Shown here piece after piece: positions 1 to 13,200 of a stretch of DNA of 64,000 nucleotides. The stretch spans positions 24,994 to 88,993 of the forward strand of contig JAURVB010000822.1 of assembly GCA_033002965.1 (NCBI GenBank), read 5' to 3'. Under the pieces are notes generated by a model. It had not been told where the DNA came from, ran no database searches, and saw only the letters and a list, made by a program, of their open reading frames with translations. Every line of letters begins with the position of its first letter. Within the stretch, counting starts at the first letter, position 1. Source of the stretch: Piper betle (taxonomy: Eukaryota > Streptophyta > Magnoliopsida > Piperales > Piperaceae). The translations under genes and the position numbers were made by a program.

Positions 1-2570
1 CATGCCGGGTACCAGGTGGATTCGCCTCCTGACCGACCAGGGCTGCCGAGTTGACGTATTATTCTTCTCACTACTATTCCTTGTTATACGTGGATGTTAC
101 AATTTATGCGCTTTTATAAGTTTTCTGTGATTATAGATATGTACCCAGAACAAGACCATCTTGTCTGTGGAAGATATTATAGCGCTTATAGGCAATAGAT
201 GTGATGGAGTGATTGGGCAGGTGAGTAGTGGATGAATTGAATGAATAGCTTGTATATTTTTAATACATTTGTTCACTTTTGGGTTTTGGTTCTTAGCTTA
301 CTGAAGACTGGGGGAGGTGCTATTCTCTGCTTTGAACAAAGCTGGGGGAAAGCTTTTAGTAACATGGCAGTTGGATACAACAATGTTGATGTTGATGCTG
401 CTACAAGACATGGGATTGCAGTTGGGAACACTCCTGTAAGTGGCGACCAGATTGGCATAGTAATTGTATGAACATTTGTTTGTTTAGCACAAGTGGAGAA
501 TGATAATTTTTGGTGTGCTTTGTTAGGGAGTCCTTACGGAGACAACAGCAGAGCTAGCAGCTTCACTTTCTCTAGCCGCTGCTAGAAGGATAGTTGAAGC
601 AGATCGATTTATGAGGGCAGGTTTATATGATGGATGGTTGCCTCACCTGTAAGATATCTCTCTACTTCCATCGTTACATTTAATTGTTCGACTACACTTC
701 CTAAAATTTTACGTTGTCAGAAATTTGACTGTTAGTATTTATCTTAAATACTTCACCGTATGGGTTTTGTATGAGACCATAGTTGATTATTTATGTTATG
801 CTTTCAGAACCATATAAGTCTGAGTCATTTGGTTCTCATACCACATTAAAACAGTTTTTTTCCTATTTTTTGGAAAGATTAAGCTGTTAAAGAAGTGACC
901 ATCTAATGTTCTTAGCATCCACCTTTTAATTTTGATGATGGTATTGTGTAGATTTGTGGGTAATCTGTTGAAGGGTCAAACTGTTGGGGTGATTGGTGCT
1001 GGAAGGATTGGTTCTGCTTATGCTAGGATAATGGTGAGACTTGTCTTCATTACACAAGCCACCTAATCAATTGTTAACCAGAAATTGGTGTTGTAACTCT
1101 GATTTTATCTTGGCAGATTGAGGGGTTCAAAATGAACCTCATATATTATGATTTGTACCAATCAACACGGCTGGAAAAGTTTGTGACAGGCATGCATTGT
1201 GTCCTTATCTTCTGATGCAGAATTGTAATTGAATTAAGAAAAATAGTTGTCTCAAACTTATACTCATCAACCTTTCCTTTCTCAGCTTATGGGCAATTCC
1301 TGAAAGCCAATGGTGAACAACCAGTTACATGGAAAAGAGCTGCTACCATGGAAGAAGTGCTTAGAGAAGCTGATGTGGTCAGTTTCTGCTTTACTTTTAG
1401 TTCTTCATTACTTCATAGAAAATGGTCTAAAAGCAGGTTAAGGCATACATACTTCCTAATGACTAATCTTGCTAGGAGAAGTAATAAAATTTCAGATGGA
1501 GGAACAGTTTCCAGCATTTACTTAGCATCGATTTGGATAGAACCAAGACATTTTGTCCCTGATATCATCTAAAATTTTGTCGATTCACGCTTGCTACAAA
1601 AATAAAGTTTTAAGGAAAAGGAACAATTTAGAAGTAATGTCATGACTGAAAATTTTTTGCAGGTAAGCCTGCATCCCGTTTTGGATAAAACCACATATCA
1701 TCTCATCAACAAAAACAGCCTTGCCACCATGAAGAAGGTGCACTTGCAGAGAACTTCCATTTCTATTCACAAGATAATTACATTAACAGAGCACCAAAAG
1801 CTCCATAATGATAGTACAATTTTTATTCAATTGCAGGAGGCTATCCTGGTGAATGCAAGCAGGGGTCCTGTGATTGATGAAGATGCTTTAGTGGAACATC
1901 TTAAACAAAATCCCATGTTTCGTGTTGGTCTTGATGTCTTTGAGGTACCAACGTAATTCTAAGCAAATTTTGTTCATGCCTTTGCTTGATAATCTTAATC
2001 CAAACTCATGAAATATTGCTTCCTCAATAGGATGAACCACACATGAAACCAGGTTTGGCAGAACAAAAGAATGTTGTTGTAGTACCCCACATTGCATCAG
2101 CTTCAAAGGTTTAATCCAACGGAAAACTAGTTTTATTATGAAAATGGCTGCTCTGGTTTGCATTTTTTTCAATATATGTTATGAAATATGTGTGTATTTT
2201 TCTGTAAAATCAGTGGACTCGTGAAGGAATGGCAACGCTTGCTGCTCTCAATGTTTTGGTGAGTATTTAGTTGTATACAGTAAGATTTACAAACAGCGAT
2301 TTGATGATCTCGTGACTAAATCTAATACAACTTTTCATCAATGTGATGACAGGGAAAAATCAAAGGCTACCCAGTTTGGTCTGATCCAAATCGAGTAGTA
2401 CCTTTCTTGGATGAGAACTCTCCTCCTCCACAAGCTAGTCCAAGTATAGTGAATGCAAAAAAGCTTGGTGGGTACTTAAATTTTGCTCATAGTTGTGTTT
2501 CTAAAAGACAAAGCTGATCAACTGTTTCTGCAAATTTGGTGTTGCAGGTTTGCCAACTTCTAAGCTGTAA
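1..2570 (+). CDS. HPR1: Peroxisomal NADH-dependent hydroxypyruvate reductase (5' partial, frameshifted in exon 3)
   Basis: The enzyme reduces hydroxypyruvate to D-glycerate in the photorespiratory cycle in leaf peroxisomes. Exons seen: 1-55 (partial), 137-220, 297-435, 527-648, 952-1033, 1117-1189, 1286-1377, 1663-1737, 1837-1944, 2031-2108, 2214-2258, 2353-2467, 2548-2570. Translation matches plant HPR1 throughout: NAD-binding GVIGAGRIGSAYAR in exon 5, the catalytic Arg in NASRGPV (exon 9), Glu in FEDEP (exons 9/10) and His in PHIASAS (exon 10). The last three residues are SKL, a classic PTS1 peroxisomal signal. Exon 3 is 139 bp where the flanking phases need 141; its reading frame changes twice, once at each of two G5 runs (310-314 and 344-348), each of which fits if one G is missing. 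Intron 6 (1190-1285) begins GC rather than GT. The start codon lies outside the window. Identity is certain; whether the copy is functional depends on the two frameshifts. Confidence 0.95.
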
Positions 2571-3678
2571 GCAGGAATCTGATACTGGGTTTGTCTTATC
2601 ATGGAAGTATAAATTGTATAGGTGAGGGCATGTGAGGGTTTGATCATATAGCATAATGAGGACTTTGTCAATATGTACTCATCATGTAGGATGCCCCTGC
2701 GTTTGCCTTTTTCATTTCAGAAGTAGAAAGGTGTTTTCTTTTTGGGCTACTACCCTAATGAACCAGTTGCCTTCTTCTGGAGAAGTTTTTGAATATGAAT
2801 CAAAGGGATCAACCAACATAAAGAAAATTCATATAGTACTTGGCCTGCTATAAATGCTAGTTGTCATTAACACAACCCTCCAGATTGGAAGCTTATTATA
2901 TATTTTATTTAGATCATATATAATCTTAAAATAACTCTTTTTTCATGTAGTTTAAACAAGGTACATTTAAGTTCTTTTTCTTTCATTTAATACCAAAACA
3001 GTAATAAAAAAGGTGTTGAGGACATAAATCCTAATATAATCGTAAATGACAAAGTTTCATGGCCGGATGCTCTTTCCTATCTCACCCTCTTTGTCCGACA
3101 TCACCCTCGCTTTTTTTATCTGAGTTAAAGACTAGCAGCAATGCACCCCATCAAAAATTGCGTATAGAGAAAAAAAATCTCACATCTAATAAAATCTTCG
3201 ACCAACCTTTTCTTCATCCTATCCATTGTATTAATAGCTCTTTTTCTAACGTATATATAATTTGTTCAATGTTGTCAATACTAAAAGAATACCCAGCATT
3301 TCGATTTCAGAAAGCAGTAGACTTGCTTCCATGAAACTTATTAGAGAGTAAAAATAAGAACAAGAAAATGCACCACACATCTCAGACATGATATTCATCA
3401 AGCAGTCACTTTTGTTTACCACAACCTCTGTTTATTTTTCTCTTATCTAACACATGTGATCGATAAAATTGGATTTTTTTTCCAATTATCTCGAATGATA
3501 AAGTAGTGGTGGCCAATTCCCCCATGATTTCTTATCCATCCAATGTCAAATTGCTGTTATCATTCCCAAATGACAAACAATTGGGGAACAACTAACTATA
3601 ATTAAGCTTCCAAATTTGCCCATTCCCCATTCTTCAACTCCACCATCACCCTCCTCCTTCTTCCAAGTTCCAACCACA
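2571..3678. other. Intergenic: HPR1 3' flank and STIG1-like promoter
   Basis: This stretch holds the HPR1 3' UTR (probably to about 2900) and then AT-rich DNA leading to the STIG1-like start codon. Short open frames here (for example 2656-2853 and 3059-3334) show no recognisable protein similarity and no codon-use signal. I see no RNA gene or transposon end. Confidence 0.5.
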
Positions 3679-4047
3679 ATGCACCCAATAAAGAAGACCA
3701 TCTTCTTCTTAGCCATGGCTCTGACCATGGCAACCCACATTGCCGTTGCAGCAGTTGAAGAGGTTGACACGGAGGAAAAGACAGAAGGGAAGTTAGATGC
3801 GTACCTGACATCTCTGCGTGGGGCTAGCAGCTTGCTTCCAGAAAACGAGGTCACCTGCAAGTCTAATCCTGCTCTTTGCTTTGTTAGTGGATCACCAGGC
3901 CCATATTGTTGCCATAAAGTTTGTGTAGACATTTACAGCGATCATTACAACTGTGGTCGCTGCAAGAAGAAGTGCAAGGATTCAGAGCTGTGTTGCAGTG
4001 GCAAATGTGTGTCTGCCTACAAAGGTTGTGGATCTTTGGTGGCATGA
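3679..4047 (+). CDS. STIG1: STIG1-like cysteine-rich secreted peptide
   Basis: Single-exon gene of 122 aa. I start at 3679 (MHPIKK), not at the in-frame upstream ATG at 3616, because only the later Met leads straight into a signal peptide (residues about 1-24, hydrophobic core FFLAMALTMATHIAVA). An acidic propeptide-like stretch follows, then a Cys-rich domain from about residue 60 with 12 Cys. The spacing (PYCC, then VCVD, then NCGRCKKKC, then ELCCSGKCV) is the Stigma-specific Stig1 family signature. Family members are secreted to the apoplast; tomato STIG1 acts in pollen-tube growth through a receptor kinase, and Arabidopsis GRI in ROS-linked cell death. The domain is shorter than usual: typical members continue with another HCGxCxxxC block after GKCV, whereas this one ends KGCGSLVA. 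An AATAAA signal is at 4279-4284. The specific role is unknown. Confidence 0.85.
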   Translation: MHPIKKTIFFLAMALTMATHIAVAAVEEVDTEEKTEGKLDAYLTSLRGASSLLPENEVTCKSNPALCFVSGSPGPYCCHKVCVDIYSDHYNCGRCKKKCKDSELCCSGKCVSAYKGCGSLVA

Positions 4048-5450
4048 AACTCCGTATGATCAAGAGAGTTTGAGTCTTACCATGTTCTAATTATGAATCC
4101 TACATGTGCATGTGTATCTTGGTCAGCTCTTGGATTTGGTTCTATGTTATTATTTTCCTGTTTTTCACTGCTTGTGAAAGTAGCATCTGTAAGTGATTGG
4201 TGTGCCCCTTTGAGCATCTGTTGTGTATCAGATTGGGTCTTCCCAATCTGACGAAGAGCTTGTTCTAGATCTGATTTAAATAAAGGTGGGCTACATGTTG
4301 GGTCTTAATGTGATTATCAATCTAGTTGATGAATTTTTTGTTTATGAGCTTGTTATCAACATTACCATTCTACAGCAATTTATGATGGTTCTATGTTATT
4401 CAATTTTCATGTCTGTGTAACAGGCATGAGAAAAATGACAAGGAGAGCACAAATCAAATAGTAGATTTCTGTTTCCTTAAAATTAAGGGAATTATAATTC
4501 TATGGCAGGGATAAATTAGCTGAACAACAAAAAGTAAGCTTAAAATACTTATGACTTCCATGGATAAAAGCTTGACAAACAATAATGACACTGCTTTTTT
4601 TCTTTGAACTTAAAGACACTGCTTTTTGTTAGCTCAAAAAGAAGAAGCGAGGAAGAAGGCTGATGCCCGGGCGTCCAGAAGAAATTCAGGAATCCAACCC
4701 AAACTTTTATCTTACTTCGAGTTAGTCAGGTTTTTTAAAGATATTTAACGAGATTTTATGAACTTGTTATGAATATAATATATTTTATGGTAAGGGTTTT
4801 AGGGAGAACCGGGAAATAGGTGACAGATTTTTTTAGGGTCGGTTTGGTTGATAACGAAATGAAAAAAATTTATTTTTATGTTTAAATAATAAAAAAATTA
4901 ACTATTTAATCAGATTTTTTTAATTCAAGGACAAAAGAAAAAGAAAAAATTAATTATTTTTTATTTATCTTATAATAGAATTTAATTCTTTCTATATAAT
5001 GTGCGGTATTTGTCATTCACGATGATTTTTAATATCTTTCTAGTTCATTATTCCTTATCATCCTTTATTATTATTTTATTTTATTTTTTAAAATTTTGCT
5101 CCACTATCTTCAATAATTTTATTCGGAGAAAAATTGAAGAATTATGATTCTGATTTCATTTTTCTTTATTTCTAATCTTAGGTAGCATTTTACTCTTTTT
5201 GCCATTTTTTTACCATTATCAGATATTTAACGAGAAATACAAGCAATTGTGCATGAACTCATGGTTCCGGTTCAAAAGAATTGATTGCTTTTGATGGATG
5301 GTTCTCGACATGTCCATGGACATATCCACTATAATTTTAATGGATGCCGCAGACATAAACGCTTTAATATTGATGGATGTCAGCCCTTTCATCTTAGTAA
5401 TTTTCAATAACACATTTGTCATCGAATTGACACAAAAATACAGTGATAAG

Positions 5451-5481
<31 letters not shown>

Positions 5482-5546
5482 CCACCGAAATCTAATGAAA
5501 ACTTTCCGTGTCAAAAAAAATATAAAAACTACCGGTAAGATGCGCT
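4048..5546. other. Intergenic: STIG1-like 3' UTR and AT-rich spacer
   Basis: Positions 4048 to about 4355 are the presumed 3' UTR with AATAAA at 4279-4284. The rest is AT-rich with no gene I can support; a TA microsatellite sits at 5451-5479. Confidence 0.5.
5451..5479. repeat. (TA)n microsatellite
   Basis: Uninterrupted TA dinucleotide run of about 29 bp in intergenic DNA. Confidence 0.9.
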
Positions 5547-5750
5547 TTCCAACCTGTTTTTATCTGCTTGTAAAAATGGAATATATGAGTGACTTGCATG
5601 CCCCCTTTGAGAGTTTGTTGTGTGTCAAATTGGATCTTCCCCAATCTGATGAATGGCTTGTTCTATATTATCTGATGTAAATAAAGGTGGCTAATGAGGA
5701 AGTTGGTCACTCACGATTATCAATTCTTGGTTAATGAACTTGTTTAAATT
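5547..5750 (+). repeat. Decayed duplicate of the STIG1-like 3' UTR
   Basis: This segment aligns co-linearly with the STIG1-like 3' UTR at about 4153-4355. Shared blocks in the same order include CCTTTGAG, GTTGTGT, CTTCCCMAATCTGA (one C longer here), GGCTTGTTCTA/GAGCTTGTTCTA, the polyadenylation core TAAATAAAGGTGG and the downstream GATTATCAAT. No cysteine-rich coding remnant is found upstream, and there is no poly(A) tail, so this looks like the surviving 3' end of a local DNA duplication, not a retrocopy. The copies have diverged by many substitutions and small indels, so the event is old. Confidence 0.75.
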
Positions 5751-7240
5751 TGATGTGCTAGATGGTATTCCTGACATCTAATTTGTCACAGCCAGCTTTT
5801 CAATTAGTAGCTGAATGAGGAGCCCTTCTATCTCAGTAGATGAGCGAAGAAAAGAAAACAACATTTTATATAATGATATATTAACATTGCAAATATCTTC
5901 TTACCTTGACACCTGAGAAAACAGGCGCCCATGATCAAGGAGTCACCCAAATCCTAATTTTGGTTATAATAAATTTCATTGAAATTAGAGTTAATTTTAT
6001 TTACTCTATAAAGTATTGAGTTACTTAACTTTAGAGTTAATCTATTACGTATAGAGTAACTGTATTAAATATAGAGTTGGTTTTATATGACTCGATTAAA
6101 TATGGACCAAAACTGTTGATAGACCAATTGTCCATAAGTAAAAGGCTTTCATTAGTCATCTAAATAATCCATATGAATCAAATCTCGAAGTTTTGTTGTA
6201 AATATTGTGTACTTGGTTATGGGCAATCTACGCCGTCATCCAAAACTCTCTCCGCTGGGTAACTCAGTCCAGATACTGCTATTAAGTACTGCTGCTATAT
6301 AAAGTACAAATCCCTAATTTTACTTTTCCACTATACTATAACACAATCTACACACCCACACATATTAAACGCCACAAGGCAAACATACATACAACGCTAA
6401 CATATATAAAGGAAGAAGTATTTGCACTGCAGTTCCATAGGCAGTTTATCATGAATCCGACACCAATTTGCCAATCATGTTATAAAATCTTCTGAAAACA
6501 CTTAAAAATTCTAACATTACACATCAGGTCACAACATCTTGCCAGATAAAACTGGCTGAAGTCGGCTTTGGAAATCACACACTTACTCAGGCAAAGTATC
6601 TAGTAATTTATTTAAGATAACCTAGAGCTTCTCTCGACCAATTACAACATTAGTGCAAAACAATAATTCCAGTAAACCACTTGCATCATCAACAAGCATA
6701 AACAACTAATCATGGTAGCTTCTACGCAATAATAAACGTAATGAAATTCTCTGATGGATAAAAGAGCCGACCTTAGTAATGCAATGATTCAATATAACTT
6801 TCACTTAAAAACGGATTCATTTTGTACATTTTTGTTTGTTGGTGACAGCAAAAATAATAATAATAAAAATAATAAGCATAAACCAAAAAGTGGATCTCCT
6901 TATTTACAAGCATACACTATTAGTACTCCCCATAAATAGCTTGATTCCTGTTAAGTTGAAGACCGCAAGCTTCCCAGACAAGAATGACGGTCAGAAACTA
7001 GCTTATTCAAGTTGAGCAAAGAGGGTATTTGAACCACAAAAAGAATAATTTTGTATCTGCTTGTTCCCTGCTTGAGTAAAATCATCGAGTGAGAAATTTT
7101 TTGAGTACCAAAGGGTTGGCAAATCAAAAACTTAGTGGTCTCTCAGTTACCTGTTATAATGATAAAAATTGAGGAAGCAAAACTGATCCATATAGGAGAC
7201 TTGATATTCAAAATAGACTACTGTAGTTAGTCACGGCTGC
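5751..7240. other. Intergenic: 3' flank of UPL3
   Basis: AT-rich spacer between the STIG1 duplicate and the UPL3 stop codon. Around 5985-6085 the phrase ATAGAGTTA/TAGAGTTR recurs several times, which may be a worn transposon remnant, but no clean ends are visible. The part nearest 7240 (about 6750-7240) is probably the UPL3 3' UTR. Confidence 0.4.
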
Positions 7241-10200
7241 CTATGACAAGTCAAATGAACCCTGTCCTTCTCTGATAGCGTAAAGTAGCTTCTTGTACAT
7301 GATTTCCTGAAAAACAACAACCAAAGATCATCAAGAATTTATAGCTGCAACAAAATTTACCTTTACAAGATAATATTATTAAATAGCTACCTTTGTGGAA
7401 TAAGAAGGAAGCTTGAGATAATTGGCACATGTCATAACGCTAGGCAGTAAATCATCATCAGCAGATTCTGAAAGGCCACCACCATTTGAAGCCATGTTCG
7501 CCACAGAGGATGTATGCTATAGTAGAAAAAATTAAGTAATTAGTAACAGACAGGTAGATACTGCAACTGGTAGAGCATTAAACCCATGTCACAATCCTAC
7601 TAATAGAATAAAAGAGGTCAAAAGATATTGACAAGTTACTATGATTATCTATTTACTTTAGAACTCAAAGACTACTACTCAAAAACACCATAAGATGACG
7701 AAAGTGGGTGGCAAACCTTTCTCACTATAGTCAGCTTAGGATTCAGTACAGCCAAACCGCCAGGAGGAAGCTGAGGAGCACCCGTTACAAATTGACAGAA
7801 AGCACGCTGCTGATCAGGAGTAAACTGCCCCATAATCTCAAGCAACTAAAAGGAAGTACAGAGAATCAGAGATGAGCTACCACTGTTGCAAAAGTAAAAT
7901 AAAATAAAGAAACTTCAATAAACAGCGACCACTCACATTGATGATAGCAGGGCTTTTAGCTGTATAACCATGATCAAACTTGAGGTGGTCAACCAACGTC
8001 TCCGCCTACACAATCAGTAAATGATAAAGACAGCTGATAAAAAGCTTGGAATAAGCTCAAATACTCAAGACTGAGAAATCCTGATATTTTACAAACCACA
8101 CACAAAATGAAAATACCTTCCACAATTCTCGACGACCACAGAGCAAGTAGTCCAGCTCATAAGGAGAAAATATTTGCAGGGATGTGATGTCAAAAACCTT
8201 AATAAAGGCAACAACAGAAATAAATAAACAAATATCAAAACACAGATAAATCAACAATGTTTTGTGGTCAAGTTCTAGGTTATCACAATTTAAAAAACAG
8301 ATTCCAGAGGAAATTTTCATAAAACAAGACCCCTGCCAAAACTAAGCATGGAAGCTTGGGGAACAAAAAAAGTCGTTGCCACCATCATCATCTAAACCCC
8401 ATCCCAGACAGGTTGGAATCAGCAGGATATTTAGATATTTAGACATTTATTCATTGCTTCCGTGAATTGATGACACAAACAAAAAAAATGTCATATGATT
8501 TGCCACTATATCAGGGACCCAAATATGCCATGCTTTCACATTATAAATGGCAGATTGTTCTCGTTTCAAATCAAAATTTTCATCAATCATCTAATGATGC
8601 TCAGCCAAAAATTTGAAGATGTGCATGCTGGCTGTGCTATTGCACTTTTCCCACTTAAGAGGTTTGCATCACACAAGGCATTCTTCAAAACTTAACTACT
8701 ACCATGGACAAAAGTAGCCAATTTACATATAGAAGCCAATGGGTCATGTAAAATTCACGTTATCACACCCATCTAGCTAGGAGAAGATTACCTGATTAAA
8801 TCCGGCTCGAAATGCGTCCATCTGCCTCATGATTCCTGTTCTAACCGTTGAATCAACAACCAAAGAAACATACTCCTCCAAATTGTTGATATCAATCTGC
8901 ACCAGATGAAGTGTTATACAAATTTTCATAGTTGATATTACTAAGCAGGAAAAAAAATGGGAGGATAAAAAATGTGTACCGTCACATTTTCTTCTCCTGG
9001 TTTTAGAACATAATCTGGATAACCAGGAAGAGTAAAATCCAAACAAAGGTCTTCAATAGGACTACCACGGAAATGTAAATCAGCAATTAGATCAGTAGCA
9101 CCCACAGATTCCATATGTTGTTTCCGATGGACAATAACTTGAAGCTCTTGCAAAGTCTTCCCAAACTCTGCATCAATTGAAAAGATATCTTGCAAGTCCA
9201 GTTCCTATAAGGAGGGAAGCATTAAACACATAGGCCAACAGCCAATTTGAGCCAAAGAGTATACAAATTTGCATCCAAATGAGTTCATTTTTATATAATG
9301 CATGATAAAAATATACGACTTACTTGACCAAGAATAAGCTTAGAGAAGGCAGGTGATAGTGGAAGATCCAAAAGACGGCCGTCTTGAAGGGCTTTTGCCA
9401 TGACTCGACCAATAAGACGGAAATAATCAATAACCTTATAGTATTGACTGCCCTCCGAATTGTCAGCACTAGGAGGCCAAGGGCGAGGAAACAAACCAAG
9501 AGGAGCATGTACATAATCTATTCCAGCCATCACCCCCGTTTCAACAAACCCCAGCTTTTTAGCATCTGAATCCACATTTTTATCTTTTTGCTCATCCAAA
9601 TCAACGTCCATAGAGGACTTGTCAAAAGAAGGACTAGATCTCCACATTCCAAGGCTAACCTTCTGTAATTCATGACTAACGAGGGTATAGAACTCCAGTG
9701 TGGGACCTAGACCTGTGCCAACTTCGCCAAAATATTCCACTTCAAGAACTGCCTTTTGACTAGAATACATCTCCATAACTTTAGCAGCAGATTCCAAGAT
9801 TCTATTTCTGGAGACTCTCACTTTCTGTCTCTGCAATCTTCCAACTCGAACTTCTCTATCACCAGCAGAGCCTTGGTTTTCTAAGCCTTGCTGTTGTCCA
9901 AGACGATGCAAAGCACGAGATAATCCAAATGCAGTTGAATTGAAAAATTGTCTTCTAGTTTCAAAGGAGAAAAGAAAAGGACATGATTTAGTCAACTGAT
10001 AACACCATGACGGAAGACTTCCACTACATAATGCAAGGGCATCTTGGATCTGCCTAGCCAACTTAGGAGTAAGTTTACTGTTGATAAATTCGTCACATGG
10101 AACCATTGCACCGCCTGTACTAAAATCATCAAAATTAGAAATTCTCCCTTCTGCAAAATCATCAGAAGCTGCAAGCATTCTTAGTCGAGGTGCAAGTTGA

Positions 10201-13200
10201 TTCAAGCCATTTAAAACTCTTAACAATGCCAAAATGTTGTACGTAGGATTTGATTTTTCCACATCGCAAGGAAGATTACCCTGCAAGATGCTATCTAACA
10301 ATGATGTTTGTTTCCAGGATGTATTAGTGCTGGAACTGGATGCAGGGCCAGATTTTCCAGACTTTGAAACTGAAGAACTGGCAGACCCACTAGATGGCCC
10401 ATGATCAACTTGATTGTCTGCCTTTTGATATGTGATTGTATAAACATCACTCCACATACGACTGCCATCACTAGAGAGAAAGTCTGAACTTGTGTATCTT
10501 TCATCCTCATCCTCATCCAAGACAAGTTGTCGCTGAACAGCTTGATAAATGGTCAAATTCCTACTAAGTTGCTTCCCACCTGCCGAAAAAACTAATCTTG
10601 GAAGATCATTTGACGAACCAATAAGTAGACCATGTCTGTCCCTACCCCGAATGCCTCTACTGTTCACAGAAGTTAATCCAGCCATTGCAGCAGCAGCAAA
10701 CGTCAATGCTCCTCTTGAACCAAATGTAGCCCTGCTGCGAAATTCCGATGAATCTGCCCCTCTGACAGAGTTACCTGTCTCATTGGTACCAGAAGTATTA
10801 GTTTGGCTATCAGCACTTCCAGAAACAGTTGCACCAACATCAGCAGCATCACTAAGTTTCACATCATGGACCTTGTCAAGCATGGAGACAGTGATAGAAT
10901 CTTCTAAAATCTGGAATAAATACAATGCCCACAGAAGCATCAGCGATAGCAATAAAAAATGTTTTCCAAGTAGATAAGAAAAGGGAGGGAGGGAGGGAGG
11001 AAGCACGTACTTCTTCCTGATCATCATCATCTTCCGAAATATCCTCCTCTATTACCAACTCATCATCTATATCAAGATGGGAATCATCCAAGTCCTCATC
11101 CTACAAAAGATGAAGCATGTTTTGCAATCAAATCTTATAGCAGACACAAGGTGAATAAAAGAAATGAGAAGCATAGCACACAGGCAATACATGTTTTGCA
11201 ATCAAATCTTACAGCAGACACCAAGTGAATAAAACAAAATAGAAGTATACCACACGGGCAATATATTATCTTAAAACATACTTCTTTCAGATCTGGGCAA
11301 AGAGAAAAAATCTTAAGCAGTTAGTACCTCAGAGCTTATGTCAGTATCCACTGATTTCATATGGGCATCCTTCTCTAATGCTGCTTTTCGGCGGGTAGCA
11401 GTCCTTGTTTGAGGTCCTTTTGCAGCATCAGATGGTTTCATGACAGCTTTTCCTTTTCCTTTCAATGAATTGCTTTGACCTTCATCAGAGTCTTTCTTAG
11501 AACCATCACCACTGTTATTGCCAACACCAACGCTCATAGAAGACCGTGACCTGGTTGAAGGTCGATGACCTGAAGATGCATGTGCACTTGTAGGTGGGGA
11601 AGCAGCAGCCTCAGAAGGTGCAGTTGTTGTTTCTGCAGTAGTTGGGGACACAGGCTTCTGTCCAGATTCTCCTCTATTCACTCTATGCCAGAGGAATGCT
11701 TCAATGGCTGCCAAACTGGCTAAAGGATCAATCAGCACAATGTTTGAAGAATAGTCACGGAGACTTTTGTCACCCTGAGCTCTACACAGACGCAACTTGA
11801 ATGGCTGAGCCAGAGCACCTAGGCCTGAGGATAGGCGTGCCGTACCAGTGGATGACCTGGAAGGATGACTCAATACTACTGGAAATCTCTCCAATGAGGA
11901 TAACGCATTTTGAAGTTTGCTTACAAGCGAAGACATTGGAGCTTGGTTGTTTGTTTCATGTATTCCAGCAGGAAGGGCCACCGAAACAAATGATTTAAAT
12001 CTCTTAATAGCCTGTTGTCGGAACTTGAGCATATCAGCCTCTGGGATCTCCTTGGCGAATGTCCCACAAGATAAGTAATTCAACAGAGCCAAGACTACTC
12101 CACTGCCTATAAACTCAAATGTAGAAACTCCATCATCTTTGCTCAACTCTGACAACAACTCCGAGATGACCTCAATCAGGTGTCCTTCATTGCAAGATGA
12201 CATTTCAGGTAAGTGAGATGTAGTAGCTTTAGATTTCCCCTTTCCTTTAGTTTTTGCATTATCTGCACCAGCACTTAGCCTTGCACAAAGATTTTTCAAT
12301 CGCAACAGATCATCAGTAATGAAAAGCTCCGAGCTCCCAGGATCAGCAGGGAAATACTTGTCCTTAAACGCCTTAGCATGAGTGCTAACTGTTGCACGGT
12401 GGTTGGAACTAACTGGGGTTTCAACTGAAGAAGGATGTGTATTAGAAGCTCCTGCAGCAGAGGCTTTTGAATCTTCAGTGGAACCAACATCAACACTTTG
12501 AGAACCACTGCGTCGCCTTCCACGTCGAGTGCGTAATGTTCCTTGTGAAGTTTCCTTCTCCTTTTCTGTAGTCCCTGATTGGGAAGCTGGAGAAGAATCA
12601 GCAGATATTAACATTTCCACCGCATGAACAACACCTTCTCTCACAAACATTTTAGAGAATGTCCCAGGAAGCTTCTCCATGAGTATCTTTGCTATCTGTA
12701 AGGCAGGAATTAGAACTTGCGGATCTTTCCAAGCTAAAACGCCAGCCAAGAAACTGAAGAAGAAGGCACCAAGCATTTTAAAAGATAATCCAAGTAAAAG
12801 AATTTTATAAGAAACACAAATATCAAAAGCACTCATGTACCTTGCTACATTTGTAATACCCAGTAAAGACTCAATCATGTCGGCTGTACTGAAGTACATC
12901 AACTTGCCAATAACTGAGAGACATTTGTGGCGAACAGGACTATTCACACTTGAACCGTATATCTGAGGGCAAGTACAGACAGGATAAGGTAAACACATAT
13001 ATGATAGAACATCAAACAAAAATTTTGTCTATGTAACCTGAATAAGGACAGGAAGAAGATCTAATCCAAATTGCTGTAAGAGTTCAGGTTGGTCACGCAG
13101 CAACTTCTCACGAGCTGACATTTCAAAGATCCCTTCAGAAACTTCTTTCTTATCAGAAACAGTAACAGACTTTTTTGTCGCTGAAGACCCCTTTACTAAA

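Noticed and set aside
3616..3678. Upstream in-frame ATG of the STIG1-like gene as the start
   Set aside because: The 21 added residues are Pro/Ser-rich and would bury the signal peptide; the Met at 3679 begins a normal secretory leader.
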